Assembly: GCA_030268105.1 (NCBI GenBank)
Contig: BSDZ01000103.1
Span: 248,001 to 312,000 of the forward strand
Direction: 5' to 3'
DNA length: 64,000 nucleotides
Source: Volvox africanus
Taxonomy: Eukaryota; Chlorophyta; Chlorophyceae; Chlamydomonadales; Volvocaceae
Position numbers and translations under genes: made by a program. The notes beneath the pieces were generated by a model. It saw only the letters and a list, made by a program, of their open reading frames with translations. It did no database searches and was not told the origin of the DNA. Shown here piece by piece: positions 30,974 through 43,900 of the stretch (position 1 is its first letter; each line of letters opens with the position of its first letter).

Positions 30974-33631
30974 ATGGAGGTGGTGAATGCTGCTTCGGGT
31001 GCGGCCGCGCAACAGCTAAGAGGGGGGTTCATGATCCATGATCGGCCACTTACTCGGAATGGCTATCAGCGGCTCCACTGCATCTCCACTTTTAAATCCC
31101 CATCCATACCCGGTCTCGTCTCTTCGCCTTCCCCCATCCGCCCGTTTCCCTCACTCTTTTCCACGCCCTCCCTTTCCGTCTGCAGCTCTCGTCAGCCTTG
31201 TGCTGTTCACGCTCGTCTACAAGTTGTCTCGCTATACCACTCCGTTGTTCTTCAAGGTACGAATGCAGCCACAACCCCAAAGCCCAAAGTTGTCAGACCC
31301 ACAGGGGCACAAATGAACTAAGTGCAGGCCGCTCTATTTTATAAGAAAATCTTCGTCCCCTTTCCGACTGCCGTACTCGTAAAGCAAGGCGGGTTTCGGA
31401 GAGGATGGGGACGTGAGGGGAAGAGCGGTCTTTCGGTACCTTTTGCGGGGTCTTTATAACCACCACCATATCACCGCACACGTCAAGAACGAAAAGGCGA
31501 CAGCAATGACAACAGCGATTCCGCAACTTCCCCGCGCACATTCGTGAGTTCCATATTGTGCGTCCGCCCACGCACCCGCTCCTCCTCCCCGACCCCCGGC
31601 CTCGGTCCCGAAATCTCCACCTCCGCCTTCAGGGATATGAACAGATGACGATACACGACCAGCGGGACTGGGACACCCGGTGCGCCTGCAATGGGTCGGG
31701 GTGGTATGACCCGTGGGTCAGGGGGTAATAAAGTAGGGTTTTAGGAAGGCAGTGACACGTGGTACAGTATTTGCCAGGTCGGGTGGTTGGATGCGTAGGC
31801 CGGGCCCCGCTTCGTGTGGTTCTGAGCTCCTCATCTCCGCCGAGCCTCTGTAGTATCATTATGATAATAAATAGGGCGCATTTTTATTTCTGACGTTAAA
31901 TTGCGAGCATTATACAATAGTTTCCCTCCCACTGCTCCGACTGGGCTTCATCCAGCCCTGGCAACATCCTCTTCTCCGCCTACGTCGCCTACGGGTCAAT
32001 CCATGCGGTGATGATGGAAGATCCGTTTTGGTCGGTAAGTGGGCAGTCGTGCGGGGGAGCTACCGCTCGCGTTTGCAAGTTGTGCGGATCACAGGGATGG
32101 CGTTACCGCCTTAATGTACTCCGGCCCGCCTGTTAGCATTGCCGCGTCTTGTCGTTTATTTGACAGTGTGCCAAGTTAAGGTGGCTTGGCATCATCTTTC
32201 TCCCAATCCCTGAGCCTTCACGCACACATCCACACGCAGCCGGGGCCCCAGCCGATGATGAAACGGACCTCTTCGGACTCCTACGCTGTGCTCGGTATCT
32301 CCATTGGATTCTTCCTCATGGAGATGGCTGTCACCATCAAGTACTGGGTGCGGACCGGGGGTGGGGAGGGGGGTGGGTTTCAGGCGCTTCAGGAGTGCGA
32401 GGTGATGGGACCCGGGCGAAAATGTTCTTCGTAACTTAGCTTTCGTCTAACCTCCCTACGCGTGTCAGACACCGAGGCTGCATCTGGGTGCAGGTGCGGA
32501 TGGGTGCTCCACAACGTCTTCGCCGCACCTTCCTATTCGAGAACCGATTTTCTGATTGAGAGGTTCCGGACCCGGAATCCCTGACCTGCTGCACAATGTC
32601 CCTCCGTCGGGCCCTTCTCCGCATGGCTCCAGATGGGCGGCACGGCCATGATCATTCATCACCTGGGTTCCTTGGCTTCTGTCTTGTGCGCCGCTTTCTT
32701 CGGAGAGGGCCACTGCGCGACGTTGTGGATGCTGTCAACGGAGTTCACAACGCCCTTCATCGCCTTTCGCTACCTTTTGGAAAAAGGGGTGGGTTGCGAG
32801 CTGAGCAAGTGGGCCTGTGAAGGACATAGGGTTGGGGGAGCGACAAAACAATATCTCTCTCTCTCTCTCTCTCTCTCACTCACTCACTCACTCACTCACA
32901 CACACACACACACACCTCTAGCGCGCACCCTTCCTCCTTCCTGCCCTCCTCCCAGGGCCTCAAGTCCCATCCGATCTACGTTATCAATGGCATCGCCATC
33001 CTTGTCTCCTGGACCGTGGCCCGCCTCGCCACCTTCGTGCCCTTCTTCATCGTGATGTGGCACCACAGAGATCAGATACCGCTCATGAACCCCGTCGTCC
33101 AGCTCCTGCGTGAGTGGGGTGCAGTGGGAAGGGTCATGATACGTGAAATTAGTAATGTACGAATCTGTACATCTATTACGGAATTCATTTTTTCGGTGAT
33201 ACCATCTAATGCGGGAGGGGAATTCTTCCCCAGGAGGGGAGAAATGTCGCGCAAATCCCAATGAGGCCCTGCACGAGCCGAGGGCGCACAATCCCGCCGC
33301 TGCTACAGCTCTCACCAAGGTCCATCTTTGCTCTCAGTTTCTGTGACACGTGGTTCCGTTGTGATCTGCAGACATCCTCCTAAACCCCATCGCCGTTGTC
33401 TACCCCTCCTTGTTTAGCTCGTATCAAAATGCCTCGTGTATACCTGATATATGTTCCATCCCTACTTCCCGTACCTTTCCGGCCTGTTGGCGATTGGGCC
33501 CCCCTGTAGTGCTCGTGTTCGCTCCCACTCTGGCCGTCCTCAACACGTACTGGTACACGAAAATCGTCCGGGGCGCCGTTAAAGTGCTCTCGCCTCAAAA
33601 GAGGACCAAACGGGGAGCCAAAAGCGACTAA
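30974..33631 (+). CDS. TLC-domain multipass membrane protein (TMEM56/TLCD4-like)
   Basis: Seven exons join in phase to give 295 residues: 30974-30998, 31186-31256, 31921-32034, 32240-32347, 32633-32788, 32956-33109 and 33372-33631 (stop TAA). The protein has several hydrophobic segments: ALVSLVLFTLVY near the N-terminus, then NILFSAYVAYGSIHAVMMED, VLGISIGFFLMEMAV, IAILVSWTVARLATFVPFFI and a final segment before a basic tail. The diagnostic TLC feature is the His-His pair in MIIHHLGSLASVLC, followed by the acidic segment STEFTTPFIAFRYLLE. TLC proteins sit in the ER or other membranes. Members include ceramide synthases and the TLCD family, which affects membrane lipid composition. The overall pattern fits the TLCD4 branch rather than ceramide synthase (no Lag1 motif seen). 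The first coding exon is only 25 nt. Exon 7 may hide a further small intron, because part of it reads less like protein. Confidence 0.88.
32852..32914. repeat. Compound CT / CACT / CA microsatellite
   Basis: A (TC)n run, then (ACTC)n, then (AC)n in succession, inside the TLC-gene intron 32789-32955 upstream of the next acceptor. Confidence 0.95.
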
Positions 33632-36600
33632 GAAGCGCCAGATGGGAATGGAGGCTCGTAAACGAGATGTGCAGAGCGTGAGGGGACGCGTAGAAAGGGA
33701 GGGAAGCGGTCGCAGTCGCAATCAGGTGAAGATTGCTGCATGTGGATCATGTGGGGCTGGGCTGCATCCCATAAGCTGGGATGTTTCCAGTGGGTATGCT
33801 CGAAACATGGGAATCATGGATCTACATTTGGATCTGGATCTGGATCTGGATCTGGCGGCACATCCCAGGCCCCCCCAGCTGCCGGATTACTTGTCGGTTG
33901 GTCGGGAGATATACAGATGAAAGATGCGGAGGAGGGATGAGGGAAGCCGAGTCGCCGGCTCTATTGGACGAAGTTGGGAGTCTCCGAGTGGAAGAAGGGG
34001 CACGGGAAAAACGCAAGGGCCTCGGAAGGCCGGATATTACGCGTGGGGAAATGGGGCGTGCGGACCCTGCGGCCCGGTCGCTCCTCGTCGGGGAATGTGG
34101 TGTGGAAGACATGTGTATTTGCCTAACCTCTGACCGGCTTGTGCGTGTGTGTATGTACGAAACGGTCCAAAGGGATAATTTGCAGGGCATGAAGAGAGGG
34201 AGGGCATGAAATGCGTTTGCGTGGGAGGAAGGGAGGGGTAGTAGCGGCCGCAGCGCGGAGCGTGCCATGGGGTCGGTTGGCGTGGCGTCAAGTGGCACTG
34301 AGAAGGCCACGCTCTCCCCACTGCCCGCCACCGCGACCGCCATGTACTGTCACATACGATACTTTAACAGAGTCACCCACGACCAGGTAGCACCACAAAG
34401 CAAAGTGCTTGAAGAATAGTGCGGCGTTCATGCTGGCGATAGGGTTGTGTTTTGCCATAAGCGCAACACGGCTTTCACGTATTGCAGGTACAAAAACGCG
34501 TGGGTAAGTGTGCTTTCAAGAAGTGACCCGCAAGGAATAGTCAGTATAAGGAATGGTGAGGGCAAGCCGTGTGTGTATGCGTGGAGGTGTGCGGGAAATG
34601 CCGGAAAGAGAAACAGGTATTGGGTGTATCTGCCGGCACGTACGCAGGAGATACCATGTAGATGTGCATGTGAAAACGTGTACTGTGTCCATCTGTGTGT
34701 TTGCATATCTTTACCAGATGGTCCCGGAGAAGTAGTCAGGTGTACGACAATGATATCCTACTTTCATGTGGCGAGAGATAAAGGCAAGGTTCGTACGTGG
34801 CAGTTTGGGTGTGATGAGAACCAGCGGTGAGTGCGTCCATAGTGACGGAACGGTAACGGAAACGCGGTTGGAGGTTATGGCGTCAGTGGAGCGATCATAC
34901 GATTAGCAACAAATTCGCTTTCAGGGCCTTACATGTGATTCATTCGTACCGAAAGCAAAGCCGTAGGATACCGGGGAGGAGCCAGCATTCGCCGCACCGG
35001 TGTCTCTGCTTCGTGAGTGCCCGGGTCCTGGTGGACCTCCTCAGTGCTTGTCAGGCTGCACTGCGGAGCCTAAGGCGCGTCGTGACCGGTGTGAAGCACG
35101 CATTAGGCAGGTCGGGTGTAGCAAACCCACCCTCGTATCGCATCGTTTGTCTTTCGTTATAAGGGCCCACGGGACGTGCGAAAGTCGCACACATGCGATC
35201 TTCGTTTCCGAAAGCTTAGATGACATCGTGAGCCATGATTTTGGAGACTTCATGTATTACGTACGACTATGAAACGGGGATAGACGTTTCGTTAAGAAAA
35301 AAGCCACGAAAGCTAGGAGGCAACTCTAATATTCAACCTACCCACGCGACTTGTTCCCACCCTGCCTATGGGGTCCAGTAATGACCCAGCAGACAATTCT
35401 CAAAATGCGCATCTACCTCCGATGGCATGCGGCGCTCTAAGCTTCATGGCCATATGCTGCTGCCCAGTATTAACCATTGCTTGCAGATGTGCATTCAGAT
35501 CAACACTCCCGTTCTAAAAGGCCCTGTTGAGGGCGATCCCCCTGGCTGTCGAACTCAAGACCGCTATACACAAAGCTCCCTCTCCCTGCCTTACTCTCTT
35601 CATTTAGTACGAATGATAATTGCCGTAGGAACGCGTCAAGTTTCTGAACCGCACTTGGATGTTAAGTGTCATTTGTGCTACTTATCTTGCTCATATTCCA
35701 TAAAGCCCGGTTGTGTATAGACTAGCCTGACTAGCCTGCCTCGATTAAACACTCGCTCGATTGAACCTGAACGCTGATTTAACCAAGGAGGACGCTGGAG
35801 TACATTCGTCGTCGAGGGGAATATTGAGCAGCTGGGTATCCCCCATCTCCACGTCTTTGGTTACCCTGACAACTCTGTGGTCTAGGTGCGTAGTGCCGTT
35901 AACCGGGAGGAGGGCTAGTGGACCAGTGGAGGCAAGAGCAAGGGAAAGACTAGTAGCATTAACACGCTAGTAGGTACGACAAGACTCCATGGAAGGGTAT
36001 CGTGCCTACGCAGTGCAGATGGTGTGGAGCACAGTCGAGCCCGGAGCGTCAGATGTGCTTTCATATATGCCCCGCCGCACGACCGTGCATGCAGAGCCAA
36101 GCGCCACAAAACACAGTAAGCAGGCACCTCGCGCCACTGTTAGCTCCGTTCATCCTTGCATGGTATTGGGGTATAAGAGTCAGCACGTGATTACAACCGC
36201 ATGCCAGCTAAATTGCAGGCGTTATGTACGGCAATCACGTATATACAAAAACAGGACCAAGGACAACCCCAAACACCAACCTCCCCATGGAAAAAAGCAG
36301 CACTCCCTCGTTGCCAGATATTTTAGCATCATTCAGACTTTATGTATAAAAGAGGAGCGCATCGCAACGACAGCAGTACTCGCAAAAGTGACATAGGGTT
36401 TGCGTTCTCATGTATGCATGCTTTAGAATCGTCACCTGGCAAACCTCGGAGGATTCGCAAGCATTACACACTTCCTAAGACAACATGTTTACTCTGCTAC
36501 GACTCAAAACACAGGAACGCTTAACGACACGCTTCGTAAAGGTCCGCTACAACACGTGGCAGTATTCCGCCTCGATTAGAGAACGAGGGTGCACTAGAAT

Positions 36601-39600
36601 TTACACCATCTCTGTATTGCTTCGGACAGGCGACACCAGGATCACAACGACAGCCCCTGTTTCCATGAACCTGTTCAACTGCCGTCCCCTGTTCCATCTT
36701 TAACCCACTTGGCCATGGAGGCAGGTAATTCCAACATGCTTTCCGCAATCTCTTCCCAGGCCGCCCGCATCCTGTGTTCCTCATCGACCCGCCACTTCCA
36801 ACCAGAAGGGCCCACACAAAGGTCTCATTCCTGCCCGCATTCAACTAACGTGCTAGCCAGGTGACTGACGCCAACTGACGTAGCAGCGCCGGCATTACGG
36901 ACGCTGGTGCGGATTCATTATCCAGTTAGAGCATCCTCATCTGCAGAAGAGTGCAACACAGCTTCAGAACTGCGCTTGTGTGCCTCCCTCTGTCCTTGCA
37001 GAACAATAGAACCACGCGCATACATGTGAGGCACACGGAATGCAATGAAAGCCGATTAGGAGCGATGCAGAAATCCTAGACCTCGACCCCAGGCGCCTAA
37101 AGTCCGCCTATTCCAATTGAGAGGGAACCAATTAATGCTCAAGGCGTCACCTGCAGCTAACAGAAGACATAGGGCCCGAACCGTAACTTCTTTGCTGTAT
37201 GTGTATCATGCGACGTCGACGGACCTTCTTACGGGCACACAAACCACCAGCCTTCCGGGCCCATAATTGCGGCCAGGAACACCTACTACTGATAATAACA
37301 ACGGCGCAGTGCGGAGCAGAACCGACCACTGCACCTCAGCCACACACAGCCACGCTTTTCCGTTCCTTTCCATTAACATACGCCCAAACACGTGCAGCGA
37401 ACAAAAAGGCCCTGAACGCCGCAGCGCAGCCACGCTTTTCTCAAGCGTGCTGTCTAAAGACATTATCTCCGCTATCATCTTGGCCCCAAGTACCCCGGAG
37501 ACGGAGTTGCACCATCCCGACCATCGACAACATACTCGGTAACTCGGTGACACTGCAGGGGGCGCGATTTGAATGCGTCAAACGGTCAAACAAACAGTAA
37601 TTGGATGACCAGACCCACGCGTCCAGATGCATTTCCGTACCACCTGTCGCCTCTAGTATAGATGCAGAACGGGACAGTCCAGATGTTACCCAACATTCAT
37701 GCCGTGTTTGCTTCACACCTGGATTCTCCCCGTAGAGACTTCGGTCACACAGTCACCTTGCCACAGCTGTGAAAGTCCGTTCCGTTTAAGTCGACGTGTG
37801 CTAGTCACCAAACGGCAACCTGCAATCAGTGATATACTTCACAAGCGCCACCGCTACCACGCCCATTCGAATTGAATTCAGGCAATTGAAGATTAAGTTC
37901 CCACATGAACCAATAACACGCTGTAGACGTAGGTAGGTGCGTCTTGTGTCGATCCTTATGTCTGTGTCCAACTCCTCACCTGTCTGAGCCATGCAGCGGC
38001 AATCGCTGCAGGCACTCCCCCATACCCCAAACCCCTCCATTCCAAGCCGGCGGGTGCTGTACACAGGGGCAAGCATGGTGAAAGCATGTATAGGACAGGA
38101 TACGTACACAGCCGAAACATGGTTCGCATCTCCAACCCATGATGTTTCTTAACGCCTACGACGCTGTCAAAAAAGAACATGTATTTAACAAAGTTCACTT
38201 CCACAGCTGCAAAATCATCACGAAGCAAAAAACACCATCCAGCGCCCACACTCGGCGTACTCCGCAGCCAGAACCGCGCCGCAGCTTACGAACTCCGTAA
38301 TGAATGTGCTTGAGCAGCTGTGTGGTGCGAGTGGGCCGGTGCAATCCACATAAGCGACTGCCCCGAAGTCATGCCCAACCGGCCAAGGCCGTGAAGCCTT
38401 CAGCCTGCGTCTCGAACAATGGCGCGCACAGACAGGACTTGTGTGCATGAAAAAATTTCTGCAGCTGTCAACACACTCAACACAATCAAACCCTTCAGTT
38501 TCGGTACTAATTCGAACGCACAGAGTGTCACGCTCGTCTTTCGTCAAAAGACCCTGGACAGCAGTAATCCATGCGGCCCACACATGCAGGAACTCCAAAT
38601 GTACCCTTATGTACGCCTCTTATCAACCACTATGCAAAGCAACCATCCAGACTACCATATGCTCATGTGCGGACGTGAACTGATGCACACAAGGACTCAC
38701 GCAGAACGCGCATTCGTACAGCAGAGAGACACGCAGCATCAAGTGAATTCCTCGAAGCAGAAGTGTGAAACGAAAAGACAGACTAGAAAATTAACCTCTT
38801 CAGATCCTACGAGACTGCCCAAAAACAAAGTCGACCCGCTGAATGCGTTGACAGCATCAATGACTGGCGACAGCACAAACCAGGTGGATCCCACGTGTAA
38901 ACGACACCACACGAAAACGAGACACCCAAGGACAAATGTAAATATACACATAGTGTTGACAAGGATTTGACAAAAAGGTCGAGAGATGCAGGCGGCGAGA
39001 ATTCGCAAGGTGCCTGAACGCATCCCGGCCAACCAAAATGGCTACTATCTTGGTGCCCGCCGTAGAACATCAGCCGCGCACGGGGAGAAGCCTAACAGTG
39101 TGCGCAATGTCGGCTTCTGTGACCTTGGCACGAGATCGCAGCTAGGGAATGCGATGCGACCCCGCCAGATGTCCCCCCTAAGACCCCTAAAATAACTGGC
39201 ATAAAGCGGCATCTGCCTGCAAACGGAAAACTTTGCAAGTGCCTTTCGTCTGTCAGTAAATGAATTGAACACATTATCCTTGCAGCATGTTTTCTCCTCT
39301 GCTTGTGCCGCCCTGAAGGCAAGGCCTGGGGCAAATTAAGAGGCCGTCAATGGCAGTGCGGAAAGTGCGGCAACGGGAGACGTCAATACGGCGCCCGTCA
39401 TTAGGCTAGCACTCAAGAGCTGAAACACTAGTCGCCATCGCCGCGGTCAGCAACAAACCAGGACCCCTCCTATATGATTGACTAAGACGGGAAAACCAGA
39501 AAACGAACATCCAGCGCCTCGTGCAAACAGGGTGACAGATTCCCACAGCACAAAACGGCTACAAAACGAAACATCACCACCACCAGGAAAAGGAAGTGAA

Positions 39601-40909
39601 CGACTCAGGTTGACACGACAAACAAAAACTTTCAGCGCGAAGATTCAACGACGCATGTGTAATGTAAACACGAATTATCGTTTTTCCAGGATGCAACGTG
39701 CGCACTTTGAAGATGTGCATCCACATGGGTACAACGTCCGCTCAAAGCAGAAGTTAAACGTGCGCCTTGCCGGCGGCCGACAGACGACTCACCTCCCAGC
39801 AGGCAGTAACCGGTCCATTGCTAGGGGATCAGTGCAATGCTATGAAGCGACAAGGTATGCATCATGAGGACGAGAGACACCAGACCAATGTGCCTGTGCG
39901 CGACATCCCGTTTCCAAGGCAAGTTTACGTGCACGGCGCTAAATTTGTCCCATGAGCCTGTCAATGCCGTTCCACAACGAACAGCGCGCAAATACGTGAA
40001 CCAAGCCTACCAGGAGAGAAGAGGCCACCTTGCCATGGCCCAAACCCTCGGGATATGGATTGTCATCTGTTTGTAAACACAATGCTCTCCCCGGGCACCC
40101 TGCAACGAGGAGGCCGGCAGGCCGAATGTCGCCTAAGACGTCTGAAGCCACATAGAAGCCCATCTGCAGCATGCCTGTTCTGGTTTCCGTCCTTTCGCGC
40201 AAGCTCCGCTTCCATATTTCTATCTGTGTACAACTTCTCTTGCCAGAAAGGTTCTTGCCGCACGCTGCGTTCCCATCAGCTTGGTCATCGCGAACGTACG
40301 CATAGAATCCTCCTGGGACCCTGCTGTCACCAAAATTCGGTGACTGCCTTGAAAAGCGCATAGACCAGATGAGACAAAGGAAAACTGCTATCGATCGCGG
40401 TATTTTCGTAGCGCACCTATGCGACAGAGCTGCACGCCATAACCCAAGATAACCACGACAGAAAATCCCCACCACCATTAGATACCAAAACGCCCGGACA
40501 CACACTCAATCCCCAAAATACCGAGTAAAGCGCTGTATCTGAGATGAAGTCTGCAACACCGTGGTTCGTGTAAAAAGTCTCCGGAATTTTACGCTTCACT
40601 GCTGACGCAGAGCCATCCCCGGTACCCCCAGACTGTCGTGTGACATCCATTAAGACGTAACGCCACACACCCTACTGTGTCCCGTGGTATACAGACTCTC
40701 TCTCCCAGCAACCCCATACCGGCTAGCCCAGACGTCCGTGCAGAGATAGCGCTAGCTAGGCCGACGTTAGCGCCTACCGTACCATTCCGCAGCCACCGAC
40801 GGCATTTCATAATAGGGAAAGCCTAGCAATCCACAAGAGGCGAAGGGATGAAGTCAAGGCGGTGCTGAACAGAGCAATTGAACTTGGCGACGCCAGGATT
40901 GAAAGGGGT
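33632..40909. other. 7.3-kb interval with no supported gene, A/C-rich plus strand
   Basis: The left end is the 3' flank of the TLC gene and contains a GGATCT hexamer repeat. From about 35 kb to 40.9 kb many frames are open on both strands but none shows a domain, and no set of phase-consistent exons emerged. The plus strand is visibly rich in A and C, so the minus strand is G/T-rich. That resembles the introns and untranslated parts of the minus-strand genes to the right. This could be a long transcribed but non-coding region or a fast-evolving gene. Confidence 0.4.
33819..33856. repeat. (GGATCT)n hexamer repeat
   Basis: About five tandem GATCTG/GGATCT units in the 3' flank of the TLC gene. 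Confidence 0.9.
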
Positions 40910-43900
40910 CTACGAATGAACTGCCACCACCATGTCGCCTGCATCGAGGGAGCAGCAACAAGCCCCCAAGATGCTGCCAAGGCCGCCGCCGGCGCCGGTG
41001 TCAATCAAGTGTCCGCCCATCTCTGCCACCGCCAGGGGGTCTCCGCCAGAGAGCGTTGAAATACAATTCTTCAGGTGACCAAGGTTGGCGAACGCCGCTT
41101 CGTGGGCCTTACGGGCTGCCTCCTGGTGAGCTTCGAGTACCTTAGGAGAGCACGCAGAAAAGGGACAAAAGCGCCAACACACAACACACCAGCTAAAACA
41201 CACCAGTTTAATTTGTGCATTCGCATATGTCGACAGGCCGCAACGTCATTACCTGAACTCACCGTCGTCGCACGCACCGACATATGTCGTGTCCAAATGG
41301 TTCCTGGCCCAAATCCATATTCCCGGAGCCCATGCATGTAAGTCGCCTCGTGAGAAAGACGGAGAGAGGTACTGCTTTTCTTTCCCGTTATCTGGGCCCC
41401 CTTCAATCTGAATGCAATTCTGCATAGTTTCTATGAGTCTGTCACCCTTCATGCCCAGCATCATCCACCCCATACCTGGCTAACAGCCTGGAAAGCCGCA
41501 TCGGCTGCCATCGCCTCCGTCGCCGCGCGACTAGCCTGACGGCCCAGCAGCACCAGATGCGCCACTGCATCCTCTGGTAGAGCGCTATCCTCGTCGGTCG
41601 TGGCCGCCGACGCCGGCGCCGCTGGCATCTCACCGGTGGGCGTGCTGGAACAGGCTTCATGTGGTGTCACAGCGACCTGTGCAAGCATAGGCATGTAGTT
41701 CAGCAACTCACGGGCATCGGTGCCGGGGGCCAGGTCAGGGCAGAATGCCGCGACGCGTGCGGCCACCGCCGGAAGATCTGTGGCATTGAAGACGCACTCG
41801 CAGCTGTCGCCGTTGTGCCGTTGCTGCTGTTGAGTGTGAAACTGGGTCTGCAATTGCGGATGGGGCTGGATCTCGTTGTCATCGTCGTCATCGCAATGGC
41901 TGTGGTCGAACTGCAACACAATGTAAAGCGAAAGAGGAGATGTGCGCAGACGGGTCGGGCGCTTCATAATTATCACTCATGATCCTTCGTGCTCACGTTT
42001 CGTTATGCATATAAAAGCCAACCCGATGGCCCGCCCCCAATAGCAATCCTTCAATGGCCCTTTTCAACCCTAAGACCCTCATCACCCCGTTGCACGCATC
42101 ACCACCAATATGCCGGAATTCAAGCCCCTGTCCCACATGGGAGCCGCGCTGATGGCCGATTCCAGCCCTGCTCATCCTGAATCCAACTCACATCGCCGAA
42201 CAATGAGCCATCGGCAATGGCAGACGCCGGGCCCAGACCGAAGTCCACCTCCACCTCCACAAGAGGTCCATATTCATCGTCCAGACCAGCGGCCAAACCG
42301 CATTCGAGCTGGCTGCCGTAGCCACGAAGCTCTGCATCCAGCAGCCTGTCGCCGACATAATCGCTGCAATCAAAACCGCCGCTCCCACTACCCTCGACAC
42401 TTGGCGACACAGGAGCCGAAACCACTACGCGTGCTGCTCTGCAGCCCTTCAGTGACGCGCAGCCGCCGGGGATGGAGTCTGCCACTGCCACTCCACCGCA
42501 GCTGCCACTAAGTGTCGGCGGGCCGCACTCCACCGTGTGCTGTGGACATACCTGCTCGGATTCGGCAGGGAAGCACTCGGTGTGCCCGCCGAACCGGCAG
42601 TCCCGAGCGGTTGCAAATAACATGTCCCCACTGGCCGGGTCTGGACCCAGGATGAAGCCGGAGGAAGCCCGCAAGACTCCGGCTGCAGCCTCTGCATTTG
42701 CCGAAGTATGCAGCGTGGGAACTTGATGGCCCTGCAGTTGATCTGTGGCCAGAGCCAGCACCGGCGCAACCGTCATTATGGACTCGACGCTTGGTAACAT
42801 GATTCCGGAGTCGCCAGGGAATTCCGACGGTGGAGATGATGGCAACAGGGCCGCTACGGCGGAGGGGTGGGTCGGGCCCGCTGCGGCAGCAGCGGCTGCT
42901 ATGCCCGCTCCGCTGCCACCGCAACACTCGGCATCACCGTCCACAGGCCCAACCACCACCTCTACCGTCACTCCCTCCTGGAGACTACCGCACGAGTCGT
43001 ATGAGGAACAATTGGGTGTTTCGGGCCGTACAACGGCGTCGGCACCGGCGGCAACCGGCGGCTGGCCAAACGCGCCATCGATCCCGCAAGCATTGGCATC
43101 ATGCTGCTGGCGCTGTTGTGGTTGCTGCTGTGGTGCTTGCATAGCCGTATCGTGACCATTGCCGCTAACGTGCTGTAGCTGAAGGTTTACAGAGCTCAGA
43201 GGAAACACCCCTGTGCGCGCGTATAACGCCGTCTTGCTGGCCGCCATGAGAGCCGCCTGAAATTGCCACAGTACAAAAGCGCAATTTCATCAATTAGAAC
43301 AGATCCCATGCGGGAAAGGAAAGAACATCAAACCGTGGCCAGCATACGATTAGCGAATGCCCGTTGCCCGCATGCATGGCCTGTGAAGAATGCTATGATA
43401 CAGCGTAAATTACAGCGTATAAGTAGCAGTGTAGAGACGCGTAGACAACGTCACAGAAATCCACGGGCCACGTGGGTCCATGCACAACGCCTCCACGGTA
43501 GAGAGGCTACCACGGAGCTGACCAACCCAAAACCCAATTACTGCCCGATCGCTACCTTTCGTCCTTAACCCATATCACTCACCTGCCGCTGCGGTCGGTG
43601 CGATGCTTCCTCAGCTGAATTAGCAGCGGTGGCACGTGCCGCACGCGCCGATGCTGCTTCTGCCTTCGCCACCTGCTCGTTTGCAATCCAATAAACAAAC
43701 ACTGAGACGTCATAAGCAAGATACAGCTCAGTGTGGCGCCTCATACTTGTATGAATCTGCCGTGTACAATATAGGTGCTGAAGCAACACTGACGCATCCT
43801 TAACAAATATATCCCGACCCACATGCCAACCCTTAGCTTCTGAGGCCCTTTTCTCCGTGACGATCCAGGTCCACGCCCTCCAGCAACTCGCCTTGGAAGT

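Noticed and set aside
42110..43155. Plus-strand frames over 100 codons at 42.1-43.2 kb
   Set aside because: They are antisense to the long 42192-43256 exon of BAH-GATA paralog 1, whose splice sites and phase are consistent.
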